NCBI GenBank assembly: GCA_950022655.1
Contig: OX465589.1
Coordinates: forward strand, 25,535,626 to 25,599,625
Direction of reading: 5' to 3'
Length of the DNA: 64,000 bases
Origin: Alentia gelatinosa
Lineage: Eukaryota; Annelida; Polychaeta; Phyllodocida; Polynoidae
Part shown: piece by piece, positions 43,801-58,800 of the stretch
Numbering within the stretch: the stretch's first letter is position 1
Layout of the letters: each line of letters opens with the position of its first letter
The notes under the pieces: generated by a model
The model's input: only the letters and a program-made list of their open reading frames with translations
Told to the model about the DNA's origin: nothing
Database searches by the model: none
Program-made: the position numbers and the translations under genes

Positions 43801-46800
43801 CGCTGGTACCACGGCAGCCGTGAGGTGTACGCCGGGGACAAGTACAACATGACGTATGACGGAGAGACAGCGTCTCTGACGGCGTATCGGTGCGCAGGCG
43901 CAGACGGCGGCTCGTACCGCTGTGAGGCCGCCAACAGGATGGGCCGTGTCGAAACCGAGGCTTCACTCACTGTGCAGTGTGAGTAGGCGGCACTTTATCA
44001 GTTATTTAGTACATGTGTACTTGAGAAGACATGGTACGGCCCTTCATCCCAGTGAACTAAAACAGGACACATAGTCCCCTCCAGTTTGCCTCAAATGCCC
44101 AATTTTATTGGAGGGATCATAGAACGCACTCCTCTATCAAAGAAAACACGTTTTCTAGTTTCTTTGCGTGTTGATTAATCCATCAATGTATTATTATGAA
44201 TGAACAGCCTGCCCCTCCAGATTAATATTGAATTGCTTAGTTACAGAGTACTTAATCATTATATTGATTCATATTTAGATTACTATATGTAAAAAGATCA
44301 TGATTAATTTTAACAAAGTTATTTCATTTAATGAATGAATACAAAGCATAACTATATTTGGTAAAATTGAGTCTATCCAGGTTTTTGTATGTTTTGAAAC
44401 TATACTGAAGTAATCACCCCCTAAAAATCACTGATTTACTGATGCTTGACGCTTGCCCCTCACAGGCGCCCCCAAACTGGAGGTAGAGTCTCGTTACCGT
44501 GGTGACCAGCAGGTCAAGGGCGGCTCCACACTCATTCTACAAGCAGAAGTCTCCGGGGAACCAGCGCCAACCATCCGCTGGTACCGGGACGGTACAGAGC
44601 TCGGGGATGATGCCATCCACAGTCTGGAGGTGACCCCGACCTACACCCGCATCAAGGTCAGCAACACCACCAAGGTCAACTCGGGACGCTACAAGGTCAC
44701 GGCCGAGAACAAGGTCGGTAGTGACAGCGCCGAGTTCACTGTCAGTGTCAAGGGTAAGTACCACATGGTCACTGTGTGTGATTTAAGATGATAAATACAT
44801 AATCTTATTTGCACATAATCCTCTATTTTGTGATATTCAAATATAGAAAGGAAGTATCACAACAGGCTATCAGCTCTATGATCAGTATCAGTGCCCTTGA
44901 GTTATTTAAGATCAAATTTTGCCATTTGCATCTACATTATACACTCTATTGCAGTCCGCATCAGTTTCACCATTTAATCCAGTCACTGAGCGGTTGGGAG
45001 TAACAACAATTGAATCAATAAAGAGTAAAATCATAGAGACTAGCTAGGTTTCTTAGAAAGTTAGACTTTTCACTATTCCATATTCAAAAGAAAAAAGAGA
45101 GCAATGAACCACAGTTGAAGATGTAATCCATTGTAAGGACTCAGCATACTGAAGATTTACGCCCATCTATAATTGTAATCAACAAATGTGAAAGGAAATA
45201 AACTGCTCTTATACAATGATTGATGACATTTCTAATACATCTATCCGTGTCTTTCTCCTACTGAAATGGGATGAAGAACATATGAGGCTTTATTGTTATA
45301 CAACATTCATCTGTGTGTCTTATATGGGGATGCAAAAATTGAAAGAAGGGTCAAATCATTACTTTTACTGGTAATACTGACTTTAACCTTCAACTATGGT
45401 CGGTCCTCCTTGCAGACAAACCGTCGGCCCCGCAGAAGGTGCGTCTCTTGGAGCAGTACAAAGACCACATCAGCATCACGTGGGACGAGCCCGAGTCTGA
45501 CGGCGGGTCACGTGTCACCGGCTACGTCATCGAGAAGCGCGACGCTAACCGCACCCTGTGGACGCAGATCGGCGAGGTGGGCTCTGACGTCACCAAGTTC
45601 AAGGCCACTAAGCTGTATGAAGGCAGCAGTTACATGTTCCGCGTGGCGGCCGAGAACGCCATCGGCACCGGACCGTTCGGTCAGATCGACGAGCCGGTCA
45701 CCGCCAAGCTGCCATTCGGTAAGTTACATTTTACCTCACACTTACCAACGTCTGTTTTATCCACAGACACAGGCTTTAAAAAAAAAAAAATTTATTTAGA
45801 AAAACAAACAACATACACTGTCGTATGTGGACGTTCTTCTCAGTGATGGTATAGACAATACAAGGAACTAGACTCACATTTATACCACAATCATAACAGA
45901 CAAAAACATGACAAAGTTACATTAAGAGAAATAATTCTTTTATGTTGCGTACGACTGCCGTTATTCTACAACTACTCCCCACACGTTATTGTATCGTTCT
46001 ATTGACTTCAATATACACGATGCTAGATTTATATCTATCGAAAGGAGAATTTCTCTCTTTATATAATAATTGATGACATTTCTAATATATCTATCCGTGT
46101 CTTTCCACTACTGAAAAAGGGAGAAGAACATATATGAGGCTTTATTGTTATACAATATTCATCTGTGTGTTTTATACGGGGATGCAAATTATCCAACAAA
46201 TGGCAGAATTCCGACATTACATATACAAAGGCAAGACTCCCAGGGAAAAATATATGTCGGTTCATAGCCATTCCCTTCCAAAATAATGTTATAGATGATT
46301 CTATTTTATAAGTGTTTTAAATTTCTCATTTCCTCCCCAGTCCCGATTTTCATCCCTGCCTGTAGCTTTGACCTTTGTAACACATTTATCCCTCTTCTAC
46401 AGACGTACCCTCACCACCACGTAACGTACGTATACAAGACCTCACTCACAACACGGTGACCCTCATGTGGGCCAAGCCGGACTCGGACGGCGGGTCCCCG
46501 ATCACCGGCTACTACGTGGAGCGGCGTCAAGCCTACAGCACGCGCTTCGGTCGCCTCACCAAGGCCCCCATCCGCGAGCCCCTCTACAAGTGCTCGGACC
46601 TCATTGAAGGCGACGAGTACGAATTCCAGGTGGTTGCGGAGAATGAGGCGGGCTGCAGTAGGCCTTCCGAGACGACGGGCACCTTCACCGCCAAGGACCC
46701 GTACAGCCGGCCCGGTAAGCCCGGCAAGCCCGACGTGAGGCTGGAGGGTAACGCGGCCGCGCTGACGTGGATGAGGCCGTCAGACGACGGACGGAGCGCC

Positions 46801-49800
46801 ATCACCAACTACATCATCGAGGTGAAGGCCATGGGAGAGATGAGGTGGCGTGAAGTGAGCACGGTGGGCAAGGTGACCAAGACGGAGTACATTGTCCGTG
46901 ATATCACCCCCGATGTGGCGTACGAGTTCAGAGTGTCGGCCGAGAATAAGGCCGGCGCCGGACCCCCGTCCTCCCCGTCCTCCGCCGTCAAGTATGGTAC
47001 GTACTACACAATGTAGTAGTCTATTTTCAATGTCTCCTATGACTGAATAGTAATACGGTATTAATAGTTTCCATCGATTTAATCCAGGGATGTTTTTGCG
47101 GCATCTCAAATACTATAAGTAGTAATACATGTGTATGCATAGAATTAATTCGGGTTTCCCCTTGGCTTTTCGGAGTAGATTTTATTTCCGATTTGACATT
47201 TTCTCTGCTGCCAAAATGTGTACCATTGTTAACATATCAATTTCTGGCTACGATGTACTTCTAAATCTAGAAACCAATATCAGTCAAAATTATATGCAGT
47301 TGAATTCATTTTTTTGACTCTCTGAGTGAAATGAATTTACAATAATTTTTAAAGTAAGTACACTCTTGTAATTATCTTTGCGTTCTACAGAGGAGCTCAT
47401 AGACTTCGCCCGCCCACTCACCGACATCCATGTGACGTCACTTCCGACCAGCGTGACGTTTGAGTGCGAGCTGTCCAAGATGGCTAAGGACGTGACGTGG
47501 TACAAGGACGACCAGGCCATACGTCGTGGTCCCAAATACAGACCCGAAGTCGAGGGCAAGATCCTGCGTCTCACCATCAAGGACGTTGACTCCAAGGACA
47601 TCGGCGAGTACAAGGTCGTCACCAAGAACAGCAAAACGGACGCCAAGCTGACCATCGAGGCGCCACCTACCTTCCTCAACATCGAGAAGTACCAGGAGAC
47701 GATCACGCTCAAAGAGGGCGCCTCCATCGTCATGGAGCTGCCCTTCAACGCCAACCCGCAGCCCAACGTCGAGTGGACCTTCAACAAGGGTCCCTTACCC
47801 CGCGGACGCCGCTTCACCTCTGACGTCATCTGGAATATGACGTCACTGTGCATCGGCCGCGCAGAGGTCAAGGACACGGGTACGTATACCGTTAACTTGG
47901 AGAACGGCGCTGGCAAGGCCACACTGAACATCAAGGTCATCGTCATCGGCCGACCCAGCGCGCCCACCAACATCAAGGTCACCAAGGTCACAGAGAACAG
48001 CGTGACCTTGACCTGGGACAAGCCGGAGACGGACGGTGGCGCGGCCATCACGCAGTACGTGGTGGAGAAGCGCGACCCGTTCAGACAGGAGTACAAACAG
48101 GTGGGCACGACGCAGATGACGGAGATGAAGGTGGGACGCCTCGTCGAGGGCAACGAGTACGTCTTCCAGGTGTCCGCCGAGAACGCGGTGGGCATCGGAG
48201 ACACCGCTGAGCTCTCCCAGAGCATCATGACCAAGAGTCCCTTCAGTAAGTGTCCATATACAGCTACACGTATATTCAGTGCTAGATATGAGGTATACAA
48301 TTACATGTATATACTCTTTGTTAGATATCATGGGTAACTTAATTGGATTTAATACAACCTTTATCGGTTTGGCAGAGATGACAAGTTTTACCCTTTATTT
48401 CTTGTCTTCTGTTTTTTATATGCTTAGAAGTTTAACACACAAAAACCTTGAGGCCACCAAGATGATTTGATTGGCTTTTAATATAAAATGTAGTTTCAAT
48501 ACATGAAGAGTCGTTAAACAACGTTTCGGACGGTGTACCTTCATCAGGGTGCTGTGTTTTTTATATATAATAATTTTTCATCGTATAAAAGATAAGGAGA
48601 GTTGTATTAAGCAGCACTCAGAAATGTACCAGCATCTTAGACGTCATTGGCATTCGTTGGTATCATTTGAACTTTAAGATCTGTATTGACCCTACCCTGT
48701 TGTTCTCCCGCGTAGGTCCGCCAGGCGCCCCGCACAGACCCATCGTCAGTAAAGTCTTCAAAGACTCGTGCCTGTTGTCATGGGAACCACCCACGAACGA
48801 CGGTGGCGCCCCCGTGACGGGCTACCACATGGAGCGTCTGAGCTCGGCGTCTCGGCGCTGGGTCTTCATCAACAAGGGACCGCTGACCGGCCTCAATCTG
48901 CCCGTCAAGGACCTCTTCGAGGACACGGAGTACGAGTTCCGAGTGTCCGCCGAGAACAAGGTCGGCACCGGCGTGCCCAGCGAGGGCACCCGCATGGTCC
49001 CCAAGGACCCGTGGGGTGAGTAGATATAAGGAATTCTATTCTCCATAATTCTATTCTGTTACTGTAGCTTCAGAAAAAATTTGACTTGTATGTATGTAAA
49101 ATAGGAAAGTATAAAATATAGACTTGAATGTCTGTCATTAGAAACTAGGCAAGAAAGAGAGACTTCTTATTAGATATTAGATCCTCCTATCACTCTTAAG
49201 GAGTCTTTTTTTTATTAAGGTGCCTTTTTTCTGTCATAGGAAGAAAGCCTAGCCTCGTCCAAACCGGATCAACTTTACATGCATGTCTTAAAGTCTACAT
49301 CTGGTTACGTTCAGTGTGTTCTATATGGGAGCGCTTTTATTGTATATACGACATAGTGTGTAAGTAGTCTGGTGATTATCATAACATCACATATCTTCTG
49401 TCTACAGACAAACCCGGCCCGCCCGGCCCAGTCACCGTCACCGACATTCAGAAGCGCGCCGTCTGCCTCAAGTGGACGGCGCCTAAAGAGGACGGCGGGT
49501 CGCCCATCACCGGCTACGTCATCGAGAGCCGCGTCGAGGGCGGCTTCAAGTGGTCCGTCGCCAACGAGGGCGAAGTGGTCACCGACACCAAGTACACCGT
49601 GACAGGCCTCAACGACAAGACCCGCTACGACTTCAGGGTGGCCGCCACCAACAAGGCCGGCGTCGGCGCCTACACGGCAACCGTCATGCCCGTTGACGTC
49701 ACAGAACCCATTGGTGAGTGACGTCATGGCGTCTCTGTTCTAATCTACGCATATCATGTATTTGCTAGAAAGAGAAAATCTCCATTCTTGATTCAGAGTA

Positions 49801-52800
49801 ATATATGAGTGTGCCTATTTCAAAACCTTCACTTTTTTTTTAAAATTCTAGTTGGCAACGCTCCCAAGATGACTTCCGGTCTGCAGGACGTCACCGTTGT
49901 CTCACCAGAGGTCGCCACCTTTGAGTGTGAAGTGAAGCCCGGAATGGACGAGTTCGAGATCGCGTGGTAAGTTCTTACTCTCTATCTTCTTAGTTTATCC
50001 CTGATTCATTTGTCTGATTGTGTATTATATCGTTGCGCGTACCCTGTAGTAAGTTATGCTTATCCGTCTCATTTCTAATCTGTGTTCACAAGAGTAGGTA
50101 GAGTATATCACATTTTGATAGAATAATGATGTATATTCATACAAGAGCTTAGAGAATGACCAAAGTCCAAGGCAATATATCCTTATCTGAGCAATGTACG
50201 TGATAATGGCATAAGGTCGTTTAAGTTAATCGCTAATAATAAATATGAAAATCAAAATTCGAAATTTAAATAAAAGAGAGAAGAACAGAAAAAATAACCA
50301 TTATCATCATCTAACCACTGCTGTCTGGTTTGTAGGTACAAGGAGTCTAAGGAGTTGTTCCGTGGTCGTAAGTTTGAGATGCTCTACTGGAACAACAAGG
50401 CTTCTCTGGTCATCAAAGACACGGAGGTGTCGGACGCGGCCAACTACCGCTGTGAGATCATCAACAAGCTGGGCCGCGTGTCGTCCACGGCGCAGCTCGC
50501 CGTCCTCCGTGAGTAACTCGCTGTGTGCTGTGTACCAACTCAGAGCGGCTCACTTACTGCACTCAACGGAGGGGATTGGAATTTTAATCGGCTGTTTTTA
50601 TAATCTATTTTACTTTATTCATTCTTATAAAAAAAATTGATATGATTACCTTTTGGTTGTGAATTCGAGGGAAGAAAGGGACCTTCTCCCACCCAAGCTC
50701 AAATGGGATTTAGTACTTTACTGTGACGGCGTGAACGAATATCCTGAGGGTGACATGAACGAGATGTAACCCATCGGCTTTACCGTACAATGATTGTGTG
50801 TATCAAAGTTTATTTATAGTTGAGCTATATCTCAGATCGAAAAGCACTACAGTGTCATATGAAATATACCTACATGTCTTACAGCTGAATTTAGTTTATG
50901 TAAACAAAGAAGTTATACTCATATCCTAGACACACAAGAAGCATCTTAAATTGCTATCGAAAACAAAGTAATGTATTTGAAATGAATATCGCAATTCCTT
51001 TCCCTAAAGGTAAACCTGAACTGGACTACGACTCCCGGCTCAAGTCGCCACAGTCTCTGAAGGCGGGCAGCACGCTCACCCTGCGTGTCGACTACACGGG
51101 ACGCCCCACGCCGTCCGCCGCCTGGTTCATCAACAGCTCGCCCGTCGTGCCGTCCGCGCGCGTCTCCGTCCAGTCCTCGGAGTACGCCACCACGCTCATG
51201 GTGCGTGACGTCAGCACAGACGACGCCGCCACCTACCGGCTCGACGTCAGAAACACCGCCGGCAGCGCCTCCGCCTCATTCGACATCAACGTCAGAGGTA
51301 AATGTCGTCTGCTTTTCATTTTAGGAGATTTTAGTGTATTTTGGTAGTATGAAGTGATCGGATCAAACTACTTCACTGACCGATGGCCAGGTGTGGTGGA
51401 CCCTCAGTTTATTGGAAATATTTTAGTCACACGCTTGAATGTCAACTTAGGCTATAGCAGTGCCTGTGGTTTATGTAAATCGTGACAAGGTATCAGGTCC
51501 AAGACGTGACCATCTTGAATGCCAATCAGTGATCAATTCAACAACAGATGACATATTTGTGACAGACTTGAAATAGCTGGTGTGTCCATCTATTTGTGAT
51601 ATACAGACTATTCGTTTACTGAGGTGTACGAATATTGACTATTTGGGATCACCGAGTCACAAGTCCCGACTGTCTGACAAATTACTTCACCTTAATTTTG
51701 TTGACTAACGTAAATCGGTTCCTTTTGGCGGAAATGAATTAGTTCCGAGAAGAATGTGTATCCACTATATGTTATGCTTTTTATTATAAGATTAAATAAG
51801 GATTTATTAATTTAAATTCTCTCACAGACAAGCCGTCTACACCGCGATCGCTGGGCGTGGCGTCTGTGGAACACGACAACGTGACACTCACGTGGTCACC
51901 ACCCTCCTCCACTGGTGGCTCTCCCATCACGGGCTACCTCATCGAGAAGAGAGACGCCAGCCGCGCCAACTGGACCGGAACCGGAACCAGCACGGCCGAC
52001 CGCACCGAGTTCAACGCCACGCGCCTCTTTGAGGGAACGGAATACTTCTTCCGTGTGGCGGCCGAGAACGTCGTCGGCATCAGCGACTTTGTGGAGCTGG
52101 AGAAACCAGTCATCCCGAAACTGCCTTACAGTGAGTTCTCACCTTTTACTACCCTGTGTATAGATATTAAAGTTCTAGAATTCTCCGTTATTCACCCGTG
52201 ACTTCAACATGCCAGGGTTTTCCACCACTGTTATCAACCTACCAGGGTTTTCCACCAGTCTAGCTTGTGGGAGTACCGTGCAAAAGTCACTAAGAATAAA
52301 ACATGACTTTATTTTTACTTCTCTCTCCTTACTTGTAAGATGCCAGATGGTTTCAGCTGTTTGGCAGAATATTGTATCTTAGATGTATGTATACCTATTT
52401 GAAGTATTCACTGAAAAACTTTTGGCCAAAAAAGTAGTGAAGAAAACTCTTGTAAAACGAAAAAAAAAGTTAGTTAATCAGCTACTAATCCATGAATGTT
52501 TATAGACGAGCCAGACGCACCCCGTAACCTGACCGTGACGGGCATCACTAAGAACACCGTGACGCTCCGATGGGACGCGCCTCGTGACGACGGCGGGTCA
52601 AAGGTCAAGGGGTACTACGTGGAGAAGAGAACGCCGTACAGCGCGCGCTGGGCCCGCGTGTCGCGCCACCTGGTGAAGGACACGGACTACACGTTCACGG
52701 ACGCGCAGGTCGGCGACGAGTATGAGTTCCGGGTGTTGGCGGAGAACGCGGCCGGTACGGGCCGCCCGTCTGAGCCCACCGGACAGGTGCTCGTCAAGGA

Positions 52801-55800
52801 CCCCTATGGTAAGTAAGACGATGAGCGCTGTACAGTAGAGCTCTAACCCGAACTGTACCACCAGCCAGAACACTTATGAATGAATGGAAGGGCTCACGAG
52901 TTTTGAAGCAACATTGTATGGAAGAGTTCATAATATGTATGTAATGATATTGTTATTGCTTATAGCTAGTATTTTTTGTGAAAATGCTATTACTATCATG
53001 TTATGTCGCTATAGTAATGGTGGGCAATCTGCATTGACGACACTCGTAGCAGAATCGACTTATAGATGCGTGCTAATCATTTAGTAGAACGCAATGTTTT
53101 ACACAGAGAAGGTTTGCAGAGTACATTTATCCAATAACGTTTCATGAAAAGAACTGTTGTCTGACTACATGATATATCTCGAAATTTGCCTTCCACCATA
53201 AAACGATTTTAAAAATATATACCGAAAAATATAATGGAGAAATCTCTAACCACTGTCTCTTCTCGGCCACAGAGAAGCCAAGCAGCCCCGGTCAACCAGA
53301 GATCGTCTCCATCGGCCGTGATTCGGCCACGCTCCGCTGGGCGGCGCCCAAGACGGACGGCGGATCTCCCATCACCACCTTCCGCCTGGAGAGTCGTACT
53401 GTGGGATCATACCGCTGGGACACCGTCAACCCGGCCACCAAGGTCACCGATCTGACCTTCACGGTGGAGGGACTGCTGGAGGAGACGGATTACGAGTTCC
53501 GTGTGTCTGCCGAGAACAAGGCGGGCTCCAGCATGCCCTCTCCAGCCTCCCGATCCGTCAAATATGGTGAGGCGCCATTTATCAATACACACATCATAGA
53601 TTGTCATATATCTCATGAGTGATTAAACAGTGAAAAGCATCCGGAAACGTTACGGACTGTTTGTCCATAGCAGCCTTCATGGCAGAATTAATCTTTAATC
53701 AATGTCATTGTGTTAGTATGTTTCACTTATATGTCATCAAAAGACCTCCAGGACGTACCATGTTGCTTGTGAATCAATTTGCTATAATTTCTCTTGATGT
53801 ATTTACTTGCAAAGCTCTAAGCTCTATGATAACTACCTACCAGATTTGCGTATTAATACGTACTTAGACTTTGTTGGTTTTATTTTTATCTTCTATTGCA
53901 GAGAGATAATTCAACCAAGAGAAACGTGTTCAAAATGTACACATAATTCTGAATTATCAACACTGGCTATTCTTACACCGCTATTATCTTTTCACCTTTC
54001 AGTTGAGCCCATTGACTTCACCCGACCTCTGAAGGACGTGAAGGTGACGCGCGTGGGTTCTGACGTCACACTCGAGTGTGAGGTCAGCAAGGCCAACGCG
54101 CGTGCGCAATGGCTCAAAGACGGTCAGGAGATCCACAGCGACCGGAAGTACGACATCAGCAGCGACGGTCACGTGCACCGCCTCACCATCCGCAACATCG
54201 AGAGCAAGGACATAGGCGAGTACGCCATCGTCATCAAGGGCCACCGCTCGGTCGGGAAGCTCATGGTGGAGGCGGCGCCTGTCATCACGACCACGGACTA
54301 CAGTAAGGGGATCGTGCTGAAGGCCGGGGAGAGCACGACGATGGAGGTGCAGTTCACGGCCAGCCCGCAGCCGCGCGCCGTGTGGAAGAAGGACGCGGCG
54401 CCCATCACCGAGACGCGGCGCCTCAAAGTGGACGCCATCTACAACATGGCCTCCGTCAGTCTGGGTCACGCCGAGAAGAGCGACGCCGGCAACTACACCC
54501 TGACCCTGACCAACCCGCACGGCACGGACAACCTCAACATCAAGGTCACCGTGCTCGGTACGTACCCGACAAGGTCAATCATAGCATTACACCCTGCAGG
54601 AAGTGGTTTATATACGGTCCTGACGGGGGCAAAGTTGTCTTGTTCCAATAGTCACGTCTTACTGAAGTTTTAATTAATGTATAGGCTTGGATCATATCTT
54701 CTCGCCCATACAGGACGATATAAATGATACAACAAATTTCCATGTCAGAAAAAAAATCTTTTAAACAAAAGATGTTTATAATTTAGCTCACCAACCACTA
54801 AGACCAGTAGAACTTCGACTTCGATTAAATTTGTTGACCTTTGTTACAATTAACTTCATATCAAGAAAAAATGCAAAGATTCTTCCCAATTTTCGATCTG
54901 CAGACAAGCCAAGCTGCCCTGAAGATCTACGCGTGGAGAGTTTCACCGACAACAGCGTGACGCTGGCATGGAACCCCCCGCGTAACGACGGTGGCGCCCC
55001 CGTGACGGACTACGTGCTGGAGAAGCGCGAGGCGCTGCGCATGATGTGGAAACCCGTGGGCACGACGAGCGACACCCGCTACAAGGCGGGCCGCCTCCAG
55101 GAGGGCGTGCAGTACGTGTTCCGCGTGGCCGCCAAGAACAAGGTGGGCGTGGGCGCCTTCCAGGACCTCACCAAGTCCATCTCCACCAAGCCGGTGCACA
55201 CCGTGCCCGCCGCCCCGGGCCCCGTCACCGTCACCGACGTCTTCAGAGACTCCTGTCAGCTCTCGTGGACCTCGCCTGTCAGTGACGGAGGCTCGTCCAT
55301 ACTGGGGTAGGTTATCTTGATTTTGATTGGCTTCTGGTAGACGAGCATTCCCTGGTGTCAATATTTGATACATCGTCAACTTTTTTAAAGAAAGATACTG
55401 AGGCCTTATAGAAAAATAGGAGGTGGGTATGTGCATTAGGTAGAAAGTAGATATACAATGGCAACGGTCCCCAATTCGCAGATACCAGAGTTGGCACCAA
55501 TGGAGATTTACTTAATGTTAAATTAAAATGAATCCATATTTTGGGGATAGTATAAATGGTCAAGTGATAAATATGTGTAGATTATATTTTAGTGTAATAC
55601 CATAATTTAATGTGCGATCAAATATCACAATCAGTAGAAAATAATTATAATTATGACGTCACAGGTACCATGTGGAGAGGAAGGTAGCGTCTACGAACGC
55701 GTGGAACCGCGTGACGACACACCGCAGCCCGGACACGTCATACCACGTGGTCGACCTCCTAGAGGGCAGCACCTATGAGTTCCGTACGTACGCCGAGAAT

Positions 55801-58800
55801 AAGATCGGGCCGGGCGCGCACAGCAGACCGTCACAGCCCGTGATGGCCAAAGACCCGTGGCAGAAACCCGGCGCCCCGACAGACCTCCACGTGTCGGACG
55901 TCACCAAACGCTCGTGTAAACTCACGTGGAAGCCGCCAATGACAGACGGTGGCAACGAGGTCAGACATTACCTGGTGGAGTACAAGCCCGCCGACGGCTT
56001 CCGCTGGACCAAGGCCAACGAGGGCGAGCGCACACCGGAAACCTTCTACCGGATATCCGGTCTGCGCGCCGACGAGGAGTACGTGTTCCGGGTATCGGCG
56101 GAGAACAAGGCCGGGTACGGACCCTGCTCCGAGACCAGCACCTCAGTCAAGGCCAAGGACCCAGTCGGTGAGTTGTCTTTAATACTTATGTCTTGAACGT
56201 TGACACAACAAATAGTTATACGTCACATATCACCCTATCTTAAATTGGTTATGAATAGCATTTACGTCACTGTGATTATTGTACCAAGGTACTGATAGTC
56301 AATATCATTCAGATTATTCATGTTATGCTTAGTTATATCTAAAACTTCACACACTGTCATGGTATATTTTCTATATGTTATTTATATTCAGGGTTCCAAT
56401 ATGACTACCTTAATGAATACATGCGAAAACATATTCTATGAATTGCCTCACTTATACTGTAATATATGGAATACTCTTATTTATGTTATATTTCACCTGG
56501 TTCACATTGCAGTCGGCAAAGAGCCGGTAGTGCTGGCCAAGCTTCAGGACATCCACGCGATGGGCGGACGACCCGTCACCCTAGAGTGCGAGATCTCTCC
56601 CGGCGAGCCCAAGGCCAACTTCAGATGGTCAGTACTCGTTATACCTATATTTACTTGAACAGTTTCAAATGTGACTTTGGCCTCAGATGGAATACTGGTT
56701 CAGCTGAAAATCATGTAAAGTTGGTACTTTATTTCAACGTACCAGAATAATGAATGTAATGCGGATTGGTTTAACAAGGTAGATGAAGGCTCTCGGGTGG
56801 TAGAGACCCAAGGTTTGTTCAGCAGAAGTCAATATGGAAATAACCAATTTTGGTCATAGAATATTCTACTGAAATCATACAGAGCAACAGGATAACTAAA
56901 ATCAGTTAACACGCTGTGCTATATAGACGCATTGACTGATAAGATGTTTATTTGTGACTGCAGGTTCAAGGACGCCAAGGAGCTGTACAAGTCTCACAAA
57001 CACCGCATGACGTACGCGGACGGCGTGGCCGCTCTCCACATTCACAACGTGGAGGCCTCAGACAGCGGCAAGTACCGCTGTGAGGCCAGCAACAGGATGG
57101 GCCGCATCGACACGTCCGGCCGCCTCACCGTCAACGGTAAGCACCCGTCTGTCTAGTGTCTAGTGTAAGGAATAGGGGAAGAGGGCCGTTATGTATCCGG
57201 GAACTGGCTGTCTTGGTAAGTCAAAAATACCTGGTTGAATTATATCAGAAATATCCCGATGCTGAAGGCAGAGTGATATATCTGATTAATAATTATTACA
57301 AATATTGTCGTTTTTTTTCTTCTTTTCTGCACTAGGTTTTTTTCTGAGTGGTTGAGGAGAAAATAGCATGTATTCTATGTTAATTACCAGTGGAGAAACT
57401 CAAGCTAAGACCAAAAATGCATATCCTATAAGAATTAAAATATATAACTGACCTTCTGAGAGCATTAGAACACATGATATTGATAGGCGATATTGTCTCA
57501 CGAAATATAACGTTTAAACAAACCTGAATTATAATACTATGGATTCTACTGTATTCGGAGTTCGGTTAATATTTATAAACAGATATTGGGTTCTGAACGA
57601 ATAGATGACGCCTTTACCTTACGCTTCATAATTAAGTGGTAGATATGACTAACCTGTACATATATCTGCCTCTCACTCACAGTGGGGCCGACCGTGGACG
57701 TGGACAGTCGGTACCGGGACACGCAGACCGTGAAGGCCGGCTCCTCCCTCATCCTCCCCGTCAACTTCCACGGCGTGCCCGCCCCGCGCGCCACGTGGTT
57801 CCGCAACGGGTCGCGGCTCGGCGCCCAGCAGGGACACGTGCACCTCGACACGGGCGACACCTACTCCACACTCACCATCACAGGCATCGAGCCTGAGGAG
57901 ACAGGCACCTACAGACTCCGCCTGGAGAATGACGCCGGCGTGGCCGAGTACGACTTCGACGTCAAAGTCAAGAGTAAGTGGTCATTGTGATATGTAGAAC
58001 TCTGAGTTAAAGACTAAACCACTGTATTCTTTTATTCTTTTACTAATTCGAGCTATGACTTTGAGATCGACCATGTACATTCTCATTTTTTTGTTACTGA
58101 GCATAACTGAATATTGGCCGTTCTAACTAGTTGTCGAATAGAACTTTGATACAAGATACAAAATAGGTCTAATAGAACATATTGAACGTTAAACTACCTA
58201 AACAAACAAACCAAAATAGGTCCAAAAGCACCACGAATGACGCAGTTGTCCGCTGTGAGACTCCACCAGTCTTATAATTCTTGGAGACTACCCTTAAGTA
58301 TGGTGTTGTGTATTTCTCTTGGGAATTTATTGCAGGGAAACCAATTTGCACACAGTTTCCATTCATGTAGTAGTGTGGCGATGGATACTAACTTTTATCT
58401 CACCCCAGATATTTCTTCCTCCATAGACTTAACATTGGGAACTCGTATCTAACACCTGTTAGATATTTAGGAAAAGTATCCAATGGGGGATAATGTCACA
58501 AATGTCAGCCCACTAGTCAATATTAAGGGTGAGATAAATTCAGAAACCCATGCAAGTTTAGGGTCAGAGCTCGATCCCATCTCATTTGAATCACAAAGCA
58601 ATTCACGCGGCTTCGCCTTGTGAATTACTACTTGATTCAAACTCGATGGGATACGAGCTCAGACCCTAAACTTGAATGGGTTTCCTCTATAGTTATATAG
58701 AACGTCCTGACCATGCTGTACAGTTCACAGAACGAGATGGTAATTTACGGTTTGTACGGACCGAGGCATTTATGCCGAGTTCCGTACAAACCGTAAATTA

